NCBI RefSeq assembly: GCF_048773025.1
Contig: NC_133547.1
Coordinates: 8,752,001 to 8,816,000, forward strand
Source of the DNA: Camelus bactrianus
Lineage: Eukaryota > Chordata > Mammalia > Artiodactyla > Camelidae
DNA: 64,000 nt
Direction of reading: 5' to 3'
Shown here one piece after another: positions 11,501 through 22,234 of this stretch; positions within the stretch are counted from its first letter, which is position 1; every line of letters begins with the position of its first letter. The notes beneath the pieces are model-generated. The model was not told the DNA's origin and searched no databases. It was given only the letters and a program-made list of their open reading frames with translations. A program made the translations under genes and the position numbers.

Positions 11501-14500
11501 CAAGCTGGTGCAGGGACGGGGACCCACAGGAGCGATTATCTGGCTGCTTCAAGGGAAGGAAGTTTCCCAGGGAGGCCCTGCTCTTATTCCCAGTTCTGTG
11601 ATCCTGTCCCCCCACCCCACCCTTAACACCCACCGCAGAGCCTGAAGGGAAAAGAAAACTGAGACAGAGGCTGTGAACAGTGTCTCTCTGTCCCCCATAG
11701 AGTCTGCGGCTACTAGGACTGTACCCAGATGTCGCAAGTGCCTGATAAGCCGTGTATAAACCACCGGCTAAGTTAGCAGAGGGGAAAGAGACCAACTTGA
11801 GATGTCACAGTGGACGCTGTTCTCAGCCATATCCAGCAATGTCAACTGGAATCATCCTCCCTTTCTGTCACCTTGAGACGGGGATGACACAGCCTTGGGG
11901 TGACTGTAGGAGTCGGGGCATCTTGGAGGGGTGGTGGTTCCCACCACGTTTCTTTCTTTCTGGTCTGGGGATGGGGTCACCTCCTTCTCAGGCTTGTCCA
12001 AGGCCAGACAGCGACGAGGGTTCTGGGCCTGGGTCTGGCCTTCTGGGAGAGCAGAGACAGTGTCAGACAGGGGTGGGACCTGACTGTTACCAGAAGGTGG
12101 TTCAGGTGGGGGTCTCCTTTGCGGTGGGCCCGACAAGCCATTTCAAAGCTTTGCCTGGTCTCGTCACTCCGCAGCCCTTCCTGGGCAAGCCCAGGATCTC
12201 AGTTAGAGATCACCTAGTCAGACACCCCCTTCCCCCGTCCGCACGTTAGAATCACTTTGCAGGCTCTGAAAATATCCCGCTGCCCAGGCTCCACCCAGAT
12301 CACTGAAGCCTGACTTTCAGGTGTGAAGCCTAGGCACAGGCATTTTGGAAAGTACCCCAATGATTCAGATGTGCAGCCAGGGCTGGAAATCATTGATTAG
12401 GTCCAACTCCCATTTTAAAGGCATGGAAACAGAATCCCGCGAAGGGGAAGGGACATGGGGTGAGTTGGTAGTGAGGCTGAGGTGGGACCTGCGACACTTG
12501 CCTCCCATACTGAGGTCCTTCCACTGCCCCACACTCCCCGAGCCCTGGCCCAGTGATGGATAACTGGGCAGAAAGACGATAAATGCTGACAGCAGCTTCC
12601 ATTTGCTGGGCTCTTGCCATGTGCCCCTCCTTTAAGCATTGCTTGAGGGGTGCGTACATGGGCTCCCAGTCCTGAAGACCACCCTGTGGCAGTTCAAAAA
12701 TACTCTAATTTCCAGACCAGGAAGCTGAGACTCAGAGAAGGAGAGGGACCACCCCAGGCCTCAGAGCTAGGAAGAGGACGAGGCAGGAGTCGAACCCAGG
12801 CACATCTGAATCTAAACTCTCATGAAGGGCTCAGTCAGGATTGCCTACTGGGCCTCCCTCCTGTCTGACCCCTGCTTCCTGTCCTGCCTCCACTGACAGC
12901 TTGTACCTGACACTCGGGCTGCCTTCTTCTTCCGAGGTTTCCGGCAGGCTCCCTGAAGATGGGACTTATAAGAGCGTGGAGAGCTAGATGGGGTGGAGTG
13001 TCTCCGCCCTGCTGGGCCTGCGGCGGGCTTCCAGCCCAGCCCTGCACAAGACAGAGCAGGAGACAGGTCAGATGCCTTCACCCTCCTCCGACCCAAATCC
13101 TGCCTCCAGACAATGCTTCCCATTGGAGTTGGGGGCTGGGGGTCTGCCACAGTCCCCAGACTGACTTTACAAATGTTGAAACTGAGGTCCCAGGAGGAGA
13201 TGGGACTTGTCTGAGGTTGCATACCCAGGCAGCAGAAGTACAGGGCGAAAACTCAGATTTCCCCAGATCCATTACAGGCCTCGGCTGAATGAGAAGGAAG
13301 ACAGACTCAGCCCTTCTCAAATGCATCCCTGTCTTCCTCTCCCAAACCAATTCTTCCTCCTACCTTCCTCAAGACAGTGGGGTGTCTCCTTGGGAGGCCC
13401 AGGGCCTCTCCCTCAGGCCTCTCAATTCTTCCTCATTAACATCTCCCAAGTTTAACCACTTCTGTCCATATTCTCAGCTACAGTGTTAGACTAGCCTTGT
13501 CTTCTGCTGTCCAGATCTTTCCTAAAAGCATATTCACTGAACTCCCCAACTGAATGTGGCTTTCCTCTGGCTTCAAGTCCTTCAGTAATTCTTATCTTCT
13601 TCTCCTTCCTTAGCTGGGCACTCAAAAGCCCTTCAGAATCTCATCCCTGCCACATCTCTGACCCGTCTTGCCCTGTGCTTATCACACCAATGACAACAGC
13701 AGCTGGCACACAAGCATTAGACGACTGGCATGTCCCAGGCGCTGTGTTACACTCTTGATGTGTATTAACTCATCTCATCCTCACAACAAACCCAGAAAGG
13801 AAGTACAAGTATTAGTCTATTTTGCAGCTGAGGGAACAGAGGCACAGAGAGGTTTAGGTCACAGGAAGTGTGCCTGATTCAGGATCTGGCTCAAGAGTCT
13901 GCACCTGTCACCTGGGTGCTACAGAGCTCCTGTGGTCATACCCAACTTCTAGCCCACCCCCAGATACTCCACACGTGTCCTCTCAAGCCTACAGGCTCTT
14001 GCTCACACTGTTTCTTCTGCCTGGCACAGTTTCCTCTTCCCTGTCCTCAAAAGCCCCGCTCCAGGGCCCCTCCCACCACAGTCTTCCCAGACACCCTCCT
14101 CCAAAGTCACAGCACCCTGCACATCCCTCTGGCTTTGTCCCATGCCCTGGGCTGTGATTTCCCGGAGGGCCTGGACCCGGCTAAGTCACTCAGTGTCCCT
14201 GACAGCCGGGACCATCCTTGGCACACAGCAGGCCCTGGGAAATGCTGGCTGAACTTACTCACCCCCAAGTCCACCTTCCCCATTGGTGGTGTGGAATTTG
14301 AGCAAGGCCTTGGCCACATCGATGCTTCTCTGGAGGTACTGAATGTAGTGCAGGACGTGCAGCAGAATCTCCTTCTGTCCCCGGAAGACAGACAGGTTTG
14401 AGCCCAAGAGCAGGGGCTCAAAATGGGTGGGCTCCAGGACCCTGTGCCCCAGCCCAGAAATCCCCTCACTGGCAGAAATGTTTCTGTCCTGCTGTTTAGT

Positions 14501-17500
14501 CCTCAGTGGGGCCCAGGAACATGGTGGTTCCAGCTAAGGAAATTGAAGCTCAGGGTACTTAAGGAATGTGGTAGGATTACAGAGAGGAAGCAGCAGAGTT
14601 GGGATCTGAACCCAGGCCTGCCTGCCTCCTGGTCTGGTTGTTGCACACACAATGTTTGACTTCCCACCCCTGGTCCTTGGCATATGGTGAATTCTCTATA
14701 TGCAAAGCCCTCTTCTTCTCCCCACAGACTCCCTGTCTGACTTCTCCTCCTTTCAGCCTCAGCACAGTGCTTTCCTCTTCCAGAAGCTTCTCCTGCCCCC
14801 CTCTCCCCCAGGCTGGGTCAGATATCCCTCCTCAGCACTCTTGTAACACCCAGGGCCTGTTTCCACCCAGGCACTTGCTACACTGTTTTATAATTATCTG
14901 TTTACGTGGCATTCTCCCCCATTGACCTTGAACTAGTTGAGGGTAGAGACTGTAGCTAGTTGATTTCTGGATCCCAAGCACACAGAATCAAGAATTGCTG
15001 AAGGAATGACTCCCACAGCACCAGCAGGCAGCCCCCTTCCAGCCACCAAACACTGACTGAGTTGGTATTGGAGATACCAAGCTAAAAAGGTACTACCCAC
15101 TAAGGGCCACATGGAGGGGTGAACTAGACATACTTCCATTTGCCTTCATGGAATTTATAATCAGGGAGGGAGACAGACCTTAATAAACTCATAATTTATA
15201 TGGAATTATTGACCTTTTGATAAGCATTATGAATAAAAGAGTAGAACACAGGGGATTCTGAATTTAGACTTTCTGGGTGTCCAGAAAGGCCTCTGAAGTG
15301 GAAGCAGAGGTAGAGGAGTGATCAGAAGATGCTACACTGCAGGCTTTGAAGGGGTCATGGGCCGAGGACCACAGGCGGCTTCTTCTGTTGGCAAAGGGAG
15401 AGGAAGTGGCTGCTCCCTTGGAGCCTCCAAGAGGAACCAAACCTGCTGACTCTCTGACTTCAGTCCAATGGGACTGATTTTGGAGTTCTGATCTCCAGCA
15501 CTCTGAGAGAATTAATCTGTGTTGTTTTAAGCCACTAAGTGTGTAGTAATTTGTTACAGTAGCAACAGGAAACTAACACAAGCACCTACAACTGAGAGAG
15601 ATTTAGCAGAGAGAATCAACGGGACCTGGTGATGGATGGGCCAGGGTAGGCAGGGAGAAGGCTAAGGAGAGGGTCAGGCAAATCTCTTCCAAACCTCCAC
15701 TGCTCTGAACCTCTCTGAAAGCAAATAGCACATTCTAGCTGGGATCAGTTATTCCTGCATTCAGATCTTTATCTTCTTGACCAGATTCTGAGTTCCCAGA
15801 GGAGGAGGGCTGGGTCTCAAATTTCTCCCCCAACCCCTTGTTGGAAGCATAACAGCTTCTGACATCCAACAGTCTTTCCATACACGGCCGCTGAGTGAAT
15901 GGATGAGGGACTGAATGAGAGAAACGAGAGCAAGAACACATCACACCAGACTTTCACGATCTCTGAGTCTCATATTAAGTTGTTCCTCCTGGGAGCAAGT
16001 GTTAGCTCAGCTCTATAAACCTTTATTGAGTAGCCACTGGGGACATCCAGAGAAGCTTTATCTATTCCTACCTCATGGAGATGGTCCCCACAGGGTCACA
16101 AAAGAAGACACTCGGACAGGGAACCGGCATTTATTCAGGCCCTGTCATAACTATCACGTCATTTTGGCCTCACGGTATCTCTGTGTAGGAGGAGTTATCT
16201 TCCCTTGTTTTATAGCTGAGAAACCTGAGGCCTGTGAGGCTGATAACCTGAGTGAGCTGCCTGGAGTTCTCCAGGTGTGGAGCTGGAGGACTCAGATCCA
16301 CAGCTGTCTGACTCTCAGAATGAAGACCTTTCCCCAGCATCTTGCCAGTTTTTTCCCTCCCAATTCCTCCTGCCTCCTTTGCGAGAAAGAATCCCCCAGG
16401 CTTGTAGTCACGGAATCACAGGCTCCTGGAAATTCCCACTCGGAGCAGGACCATTCCCACATCAATGCTGTCACTGGGTGGGTCTGTCTAGGTTTCCCAA
16501 GACAAGGGAGGTCAACTCGATTACTGATATTTTCAGATCTGCCTCCAAGCTCCCCCTCCTCTCCTTCAGCCCTCTTACCTTGGTGAGTTTCTTGGTACCT
16601 GTCCTCAGGGCCACGGGTAGCAACAATGCCAGCTCTTGCAGTTTGCTGGTGTGATTTTTCCTCTGCCTTCTGTTTTGAGACAAGAGCTGGTTTTGGTTAA
16701 GACATCCAAAGTGGAATCTGGTATCTGAGCCCCCAGACCACCTGTCTTGGTGTTCCCCACCTCAGAGAAGCTCCACCCTGCACTCCAGGTACCTGAGACA
16801 GAATCCTGGGCATCCTCTCCCTCAGCCCCTGGCCCAGTCAGTCACTCAATCTTGCTCACTCCTCCTCCCTTCCCTTTTCTCCATCCCCTGCCTCTGCCAT
16901 AGCTCATGTGCTGACATCCTCATAGTTCTCCCAGCCTCCCATCTGGCCGCCTCCAGTCCACATTCTCCACTAGAGTCAGGGTGATCTTTCTGAAACACAG
17001 ACCTGACCATGGTTTTCTCATCCGTGCAATGGGAATGAGGATATTCATTCAGGCCCAGAGGGTTGTCAAGAGAACTAAACACATGAGTTGCCCATTAAGT
17101 GCTTCAAACCTCCCAATGCTGGGGGAGGGTATAGCTCAAGTGGTAGAGCGTGTGCTTAGCATGTGTGAAGTTATGGGTTCAATCCCTAGTACCTCCTCTA
17201 AAAATAAATAAATAAATAAGTGAAACTAATTACTTTCCCCTGACAGCAACAAAATTTTAATTAAAAAAAAAACCTCCCAATGCCATCCATTATTAAGGAT
17301 CAAGGTTAAAACCCCTAACATGGCTTATAATCCCCTAGTGTCTGGCCTGGCTGACCATTCTGGTCTCATTTCTTACTTCCTTTGGTTCTCTCCCATCAGC
17401 TGACCCTAACTCCCTCCACAGGGTAAGTGAGGGACCTCTGCTAGGGTCCCCCTGCTCCTGTGCTCAGGAATTCCTCTGATCCCTGTACTGGAGTGAGAGC

Positions 17501-20500
17501 TGAGTTAGGGGGCACCACTGGATCGCTAGCACCCAGAACAGGGACTGGCATACTGTGAGAACTCATTGCCTATTTCCTAAATGAATAAATAAATAAGGGC
17601 ATGAAAGAGGTTGACTCCTGAGCAGATGGAGAACTTTCAGGATCGAATCACTGCATTCATAATTCATAATATACTCATTTACACACACCTCTACTCCTCT
17701 CTCCTGACGGATGGAGACACCAAGACATTGGAGTCTCTCTCCCAAATCACACACCACTGCCACGACTCCTGCTACTCCTCTGGGAAGGCCCAAATACCTC
17801 ATCTCCACCAATCCTTAGCTCACCTTCCTTCAGGGTCTGATTCAATTGCCACCTGTCCCAGGAAGCCTCCCCCAACCTCCCCGTCTTCCTCCCCGAGTCT
17901 GTCCACAACACTTCGTGTCATCTGCAGCACAGCCGTGCCAGAAACACTCCCTTGATTACAGGTGCATGTTTCATTCCTACTCACACCCATGAACTGATAC
18001 CTCCTTTTTGCCAGGCCCTGTGCTGGACACCATGGAAAGGGAGAGGAATCAGTGTCACTGCCCTCGAGGTGATGGGGGAGCAGTGTGGGAGACACACTGA
18101 TCTCCCTAACCAAACTCTGAAGTCCTGAAAGAATCCTCCTCACTCATTCATTCAGCAGTTACTTATTGAGCACATATTCTGTGCCAGGAACTGCGACAGG
18201 TGACAGGGACAAAGTCTATAAAAGAAACACAGCCCCTTCTAGAGCCAGTATAATCAGGGCTAAAGTCATTAACCAAATTGTCCCACAAACAAACATAAAA
18301 TGGCAGCTAGGAACAGAACCAGCTACGAAATTTGCTGGGGGTGGGGGGCATCGCAAAAGAAAATGTGGGGTTCCAAAAAAAAGAGAAAATGTGGGGTTCC
18401 TTGTTCAAAAATTAAAAATTTCAAAGAGAGGTTATAGCTCAGTGGCAGAGTACATGCCTAGCATGCATGAGGTCCTGGGTTCAATCCCGAGTACCTCCTC
18501 TAAAAATTAATAAATAAGCAAAACTAAACCTTACCTACACCCCCCCCCCCACGGAAAAAGAATTTCAAGATGGTGAAAGCAGAGCATTAAACCAAGCATT
18601 GGGCGCTTCTAAGCTTAGGGCCCTATGACTGCCTGAGTCCCACACCCATGAAGTTGGCCCTCAAGGGGACAAAGGAGAGGTGTTACTTGGTGTTATGGAA
18701 GATTGTGATCGGTGGCTTTGATCTAACCTCTGAGGTTTTTCCTGAGGAAGGAAAACAGGCCAGAAGCTGTGCTTGAAGGATGAGTGGAGATGTATAGGTG
18801 ACGAGGGAAAGGGAACCTTTCAGATAGAGCGAGTGTGGGGAATTTAAAGGAAATAAAGCTGAAGTGTCTGAAGCACAGAAAGCGAGGAGTCCTGTGGGGT
18901 GAGATGAGGCTGGAGGAGGAGGTAGGAGCCAGATGAGGCAGGGTCTTATAGGCTCACCATATGAAGGAGTTTAGCCTTTATCAGAAGACCAATGGGAGGA
19001 ATTAAAGGGCTTTCTGCAGGGGATGACATCATCAAAGCACCCTCTCAAAACCACTATGGATACAGGAGACTACACATATCAGTCAATTGAATGAAAGAAT
19101 GAAAGAAAAAAAAAATCACCAATTGGACTCTAGTTCCCCTTTGGTAGAAACCATAACTTTGAGGGGCCGGGGTGTTGGAGTTCTACCCTTGGAGTAAAAC
19201 TGGGTAGGTTGAACTCTAGCATCCTGTCTAGCCCAGATACTTATTTTTTGCCTACCACTTTCCTGCTGTTTAGAGGACCCCTAGAAGCTCCAGCAAGAAA
19301 CAACAAGAAAGCCAAGAACAAAAAGGGTCCAGGTCTATTTAAGTTCAAGGTGATATTTGACCATATCTGAGAAAAAGGGTTTCTTATCAACTAGTCCCTG
19401 GGGGTTTACTCTGGGTTTTGCAAAGCACTGACAGAGCCTTCTGTGAAAACACAGAAGTTCCAGGGAAAAAATCTGGAGGGAGAACAAGGGGGGACTAGGA
19501 ATCGCAAAATCTTGGCCTCTTCTGTGCAGCAGTCTTGAATAAGTGTGACCTGGGCTCTGCTCACAGCGGCCTTTGGGAACCAGGAACTCGCTCCCAAGGT
19601 TGCCCCTTTTCCTTGCTAGATGGTTCTGGTTTCAGCCGAGTTCTTTCTTCATAGTCTCTGTAATTTTCACCCACTAATCCCAGCTCTGCCCTCTGGTTCT
19701 GTGGGGAATAGGTCAGCTCCAGCCACTTGGGTCCTATTCTGTTTCTCTCAACTGCCAAGTTTACTTCTGCCTTAGGGCCTTTACCATTCCCTCCACCTGA
19801 ATGTTCTGTTGCCCGGATTTTTGCATGGTTGGTTGCTTCTTTGCCATTTAGTGCTTAGCTTAAAGGCAACCTCCCCAGAGAGGCCATTCCTGATTACCTG
19901 ATCTAAATAAGCACATCCTTTGTCACACCCCCATGTAATTCACCAGCAAAGGCAGGGAATTTTCGCTCTTATTTATGACTGTATCCTAGATTGATGTAGC
20001 TATTAGGCACAGTAAGCAGCGTCCCTAGGGCTGGTGATACTTTTAGGGGCTCATGAAAATGTTTTAGTTTCTTTTAGAGTCTAAAGAGAAAAAAATTAAT
20101 ATTATCCAACTTGGATTATATTCCTCTTTATACCAATGCAGTTGTAAACTATCCTTTTTAATATGTTTTTAATGGAGGAAGGAGCCCAAGAAGGAAAACT
20201 GCCTAGGACCCATGAAAGTCATTATGTGGCCCTGGCTACATCCTTACCACCTAGAATAATGCCCCACACTTAGTAGGTGCTCAACAAAAATTTGTTTTGA
20301 ATCAATGAATGCTCCTTCAGTCTTATCATGGCCTTGCAGTCTTTGAAATGGCAAATGACTCTGATTCCTGGGTTTCCTCTTCCCTGAGCTAATCAGTCTA
20401 AACACTCGCTAGTTTGTTTATTTTATATAAGCTGGAAGGAGCCTTAATCAAGGGGTAGTCCAAATTTCTCATATTAGCTGTGGGAAAACCAAGGCCTTGA

Positions 20501-22098
20501 CTTTAATTTGCTTTAACAGGTGTAGGAATTTAAGAGGTAGAGCTGCCCCAAAGTAGGACAAAGCAGGGGGCAGTCCCAAGAGGCAGCATAGTATTTGGTT
20601 ATAAACACCAGCTTTTGAAGCAAACGGATCTGGTTGAAATCCTAGCTCTGCCACTTGCTGTGTCACTTTGGCCAAGTGCTTTCATCTCTCTGAGCCTGTT
20701 TATAATTCATTTATAAAATGGAGGTGGCTGGAAAGTTTGATCTTGTCTAGAAGATGTTTAGCACATAGGGAGTATTAGCTCAAAACAGAGGGTAGACAGT
20801 CATTCACTGGAATGATTTAGGGATAAAGGATGTTGGAGAATGGGGTGGAGGTATTGTATTGGATGGCTGTTGTTGATAAAAACTTGTTTTTGGTTTGACC
20901 AACATCCAATCCCTCCTTTTCTGGTAATAGTTTCCTTTGGGGAATGACCCCTCCGCCACTCTCAGTCCATGTTTCAGAGAGGCTGATCCCAACCTCCCTT
21001 CCACTAGGGAGCACCAAACCAAGGTCTAGCCAAGAAGTCAAGTGATTGGTTCAGGACTGGGGTCATAACCCAGGCTTGGCTAATCAGAGTCAGTGGATCC
21101 TGGAAAGAGACTCTCTCTGCTGGGATGGTCAAGTTGGCAGGACATGGAACTGGAGCTGCTGGAAGCCATCTTGCCCTCACGAATGGAGAGCCAACACAGA
21201 CAACAGCAGAGCAAGAGAGGCAGATTCCTGGCCATCTCATTTAACCCTCCACCTGGAACGAACCAAGCCTCATGCCCCTGAATTTTTTGTTTAAAGGCTC
21301 CAGTAAATCCCCTTTCATGCTTAAGCCAGTTTTAGCTAGGTTTATGTTCATTACAATTAAGAGTCTTTATTAATACAATGACCCCCACATCTAGAAAAAG
21401 GGGAAAGAGAATGCATTGTTGGTGACCTCTGGGATTCCAGAAGGAATAGGCAAGTGAGAGAAGCATTCTTCATTTTCTTCATGTGCTCCTTCTGAGCACA
21501 GTACCTAAGTAGAGAATCTGAACAAAGCAGGTGCTTATTTTTGGAGTTAATGAATGAAGAGATAGGTGGATGGAAAGTCACTGGGGAAGACAGTGGGGGA
21601 TAGGATGAACTCTGGCTCTTTTCTTTACCCAGAATTTGGAGGTAGGGAGAAATCTGATCCAACCTCAATCTGATAGGAAAATCACCTCTATGAGATTCCT
21701 GACACTTGGTAGTTGCTTAATGGTGGAATGAATAGATGAACAAAAGAAAGGAAGGAAGGGCATGTAAGAAACTCAGAATGTCAAAACCTTCAAGGGCTTA
21801 GAGATGATCTTTGTCAACCACCTCAGAATTCTCTCATCTTGAAATGGCAGTAATATTCAAACTTAGTTCCTCCGTGGAATTGTTGTAAGGATTAAAGGAT
21901 GTCATACAAACAAAAGGCTTAGCAAAAAGCCTGGCAAGTTAGTAAATGCTCAGTAAACATTACTGTTATTATTATTCAACCAGAGTGGCTGGAGATGTAA
22001 GGAAGATGGGCCAGGGGGAATGCTTACCTGTCACTGAGACTCAGGGAACTGGCTCTGGGCCGTTCAGGAGAGCACAGGTATTTGCTGGAACCCCACAT
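5571..22098 (-). CDS. MEIOSIN: Meiosis initiator, bHLH and HMG-box protein (13 coding exons; in-frame TGA in exon 5)
   Basis: In coding order the exons are 22098-22028, 16669-16579, 14374-14263, 13041-12907, 12042-11797 (or -11872), 10835-10727, 9736-9636, 9335-9180, 8765-8692, 7715-7551, 7477-7233, 6463-6374 and 5739-5571. Every junction has GT-AG sites and reading phases match throughout. The full set is 1764 nt (588 codons). The protein starts [16 protein letters not shown] bHLH spans about residues 24-91 ([18 protein letters not shown], then [15 protein letters not shown]), with basic and acidic Ser-rich linkers after it and a C-terminal HMG box from about residue 481 ([19 protein letters not shown]), ending [15 protein letters not shown] partners STRA8 to switch on meiotic genes in germ cells (family knowledge). 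Exon 5 holds an in-frame TGA (11854-11852, codon 200). A donor upstream of it at 11872/11871 keeps the phase and would give a 562-residue protein. All other exons are open, so I call it a probable working gene. The 5' non-coding exon was not located. Confidence 0.93.
5740..8691 (-). other. MEIOSIN: MEIOSIN 3' introns (HMG-box part)
   Basis: This covers the gaps between the last exons: 5740-6373, 6464-7232, 7478-7550 and 7716-8691. Apart from the exons themselves I see no RNA gene or young mobile element. A degenerate ggat/tgga-rich simple repeat fills 8514-8686, next to the exon 9 donor. Confidence 0.7.
8514..8686. repeat. Degenerate GGAT/TGGA simple repeat
   Basis: Repeated ggatgg, gatgga and gtggac words with interruptions fill about 170 bases. 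The tract sits in the MEIOSIN intron that starts at the donor 8691/8690. Confidence 0.7.
10196..10361 (+). repeat. Camelid tRNA-derived SINE with a duplicated A-box segment
   Basis: The head reads gggtgtagctcaggtgg, the B-box is ggtcctgggttcaatcc, and the tail holds aaataaataa, a C-rich spacer and a final A-run. A 19-base piece around the A-box occurs twice in tandem (10207-10225 and 10226-10244). It lies in MEIOSIN intron 6 on the strand opposite to the gene. Confidence 0.9.
11797..12042 (-). CDS. MEIOSIN: MEIOSIN exon 5 with in-frame TGA and two possible donors
   Basis: The acceptor is tctcccag|aagg at 12043/12042. The frame reads [20 protein letters not shown] onward, reaches GDRKGG and then TGA at 11854-11852. 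After the stop, the same frame reads [19 protein letters not shown], which resembles the human protein as I remember it and joins exon 6 (CWGKNSAQD) in phase through a weak donor (caa|gttggt, exon end 11797). An alternative donor, caag|gtgaca (exon end 11872), leaves the same one-base phase and removes the stop and 25 codons. Either way exon 6 is entered in frame. Confidence 0.85.
12240..12400. repeat. MER5A-like DNA transposon fragment
   Basis: The words gaatcactttgcaggctctg, gctccacccagatc and gattcagatgtgcagcc follow the layout of the hAT-type MER5 non-autonomous element. It is diverged and lies in MEIOSIN intron 4. Confidence 0.5.
12600..12830 (-). repeat. MIR fragment
   Basis: A diverged MIR core, read as gaagctgagactcagagaag and the following aggcaggagtcgaaccc, sits in minus orientation in a MEIOSIN intron. 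It is an old mammal-wide SINE. Confidence 0.55.
13690..13900 (-). repeat. MIR fragment
   Basis: The order is typical of a reversed MIR: tgtattaactcatctcatcc, a fragment of the caaacccagaaaggaag type, then agggaacagaggcacagaga. It lies in MEIOSIN intron 3-4 space. Confidence 0.65.
13980..15015. repeat. L2-like fragments around MEIOSIN exon 3
   Basis: CT-rich phrases such as ttgctcacactgtttcttct and, at 14925-15010, gttgagggtagagactg followed by gctgaaggaatga resemble the 3' part of LINE2. They are old and interrupted by exon 3 (14263-14374). Confidence 0.45.
15420..15582 (+). mobile_element. Solo LTR fragment of the ERVL-MaLR (MLT1) family, fossil
   Basis: The 3' part of an MLT1-type LTR is recognisable from the words ggaaccaaacctgctgac and gttgttttaagccac. 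It is old, heavily diverged and incomplete, and no internal retroviral sequence is seen beside it. It lies in MEIOSIN intron 2. Confidence 0.65.
17120..17269 (+). repeat. Camelid tRNA-derived SINE with target-site duplication
   Basis: The head reads gggtatagctcaagtggtag, the B-box is atgggttcaatcccta, and the tail ends in an A-run. It is flanked by the perfect 14-base direct repeat aaacctcccaatgc at 17106-17119 and 17270-17283. The clean duplication marks a fairly recent retroposition. Confidence 0.95.
18425..18560 (+). repeat. Camelid tRNA-derived SINE
   Basis: It has the A-box tatagctcagtggcagag and the B-box ggtcctgggttcaatcc, an aaattaataaataagc tail and a C-run. A short direct repeat, aatttcaa, flanks it (18417-18424 and 18561-18568). 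Confidence 0.9.
20600..20790 (+). repeat. MIR fragment
   Basis: The words ggttgaaatcctagctctgc, cacttgctgtgtcac and atctctctgagcctg follow the MIR consensus in the sense direction. Confidence 0.7.
21010..21340 (+). repeat. Unclassified interspersed repeat, copy 1
   Basis: This contains ttggttcaggactggggtca, ggctaatcagagtcag and agctgctggaagccatcttg, and ends with gcttaagccagttttagc. A second, more diverged copy is at 62165-62570. I recognise it as a mammalian interspersed repeat but cannot name the family with confidence. Confidence 0.5.
22028..22098 (-). CDS. MEIOSIN: MEIOSIN first coding exon
   Basis: A T-rich acceptor (ccctctttgcag) is followed directly by ATG, then 71 coding bases and a donor (gacag|gtaagc). 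It encodes [15 protein letters not shown] and a Ser/Leu-rich stretch, and its last two bases join the next exon to make the first Arg of the basic region. It lies 5.4 kb upstream of the next coding exon. The acceptor just before the ATG means a separate 5' UTR exon exists at higher coordinates. Confidence 0.9.
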
Positions 22099-22234
22099 CT
22101 GCAAAGAGGGAAAAAGAAAGAATTACTAGTGACCTCTGGGATTCCAGGAGGAATGCAGTGCGACCGGCAGACTCATTTTCCCCATGGTGATCCTTTGAGC
22201 ACTCAGAGGTCCCAAAATAAGTCCCCAGGCCCCA

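Larger units (their letters stand above)
16670..22027 (-). other. MEIOSIN: Large MEIOSIN intron 1
   Basis: The 5.4 kb between the start-codon exon and the basic-region exon holds two camelid SINEs, MIR and L2 pieces (for example 17480-17590 and 20600-20790) and an unclassified repeat at 21010-21340. I found no exon-like open segment with good splice sites on either strand. Confidence 0.7.

Noticed and set aside
5571-22098. MEIOSIN as a pseudogene
   Set aside because: One in-frame TGA is present, but all other exons, splice sites and phases are intact and an in-phase donor can remove it.
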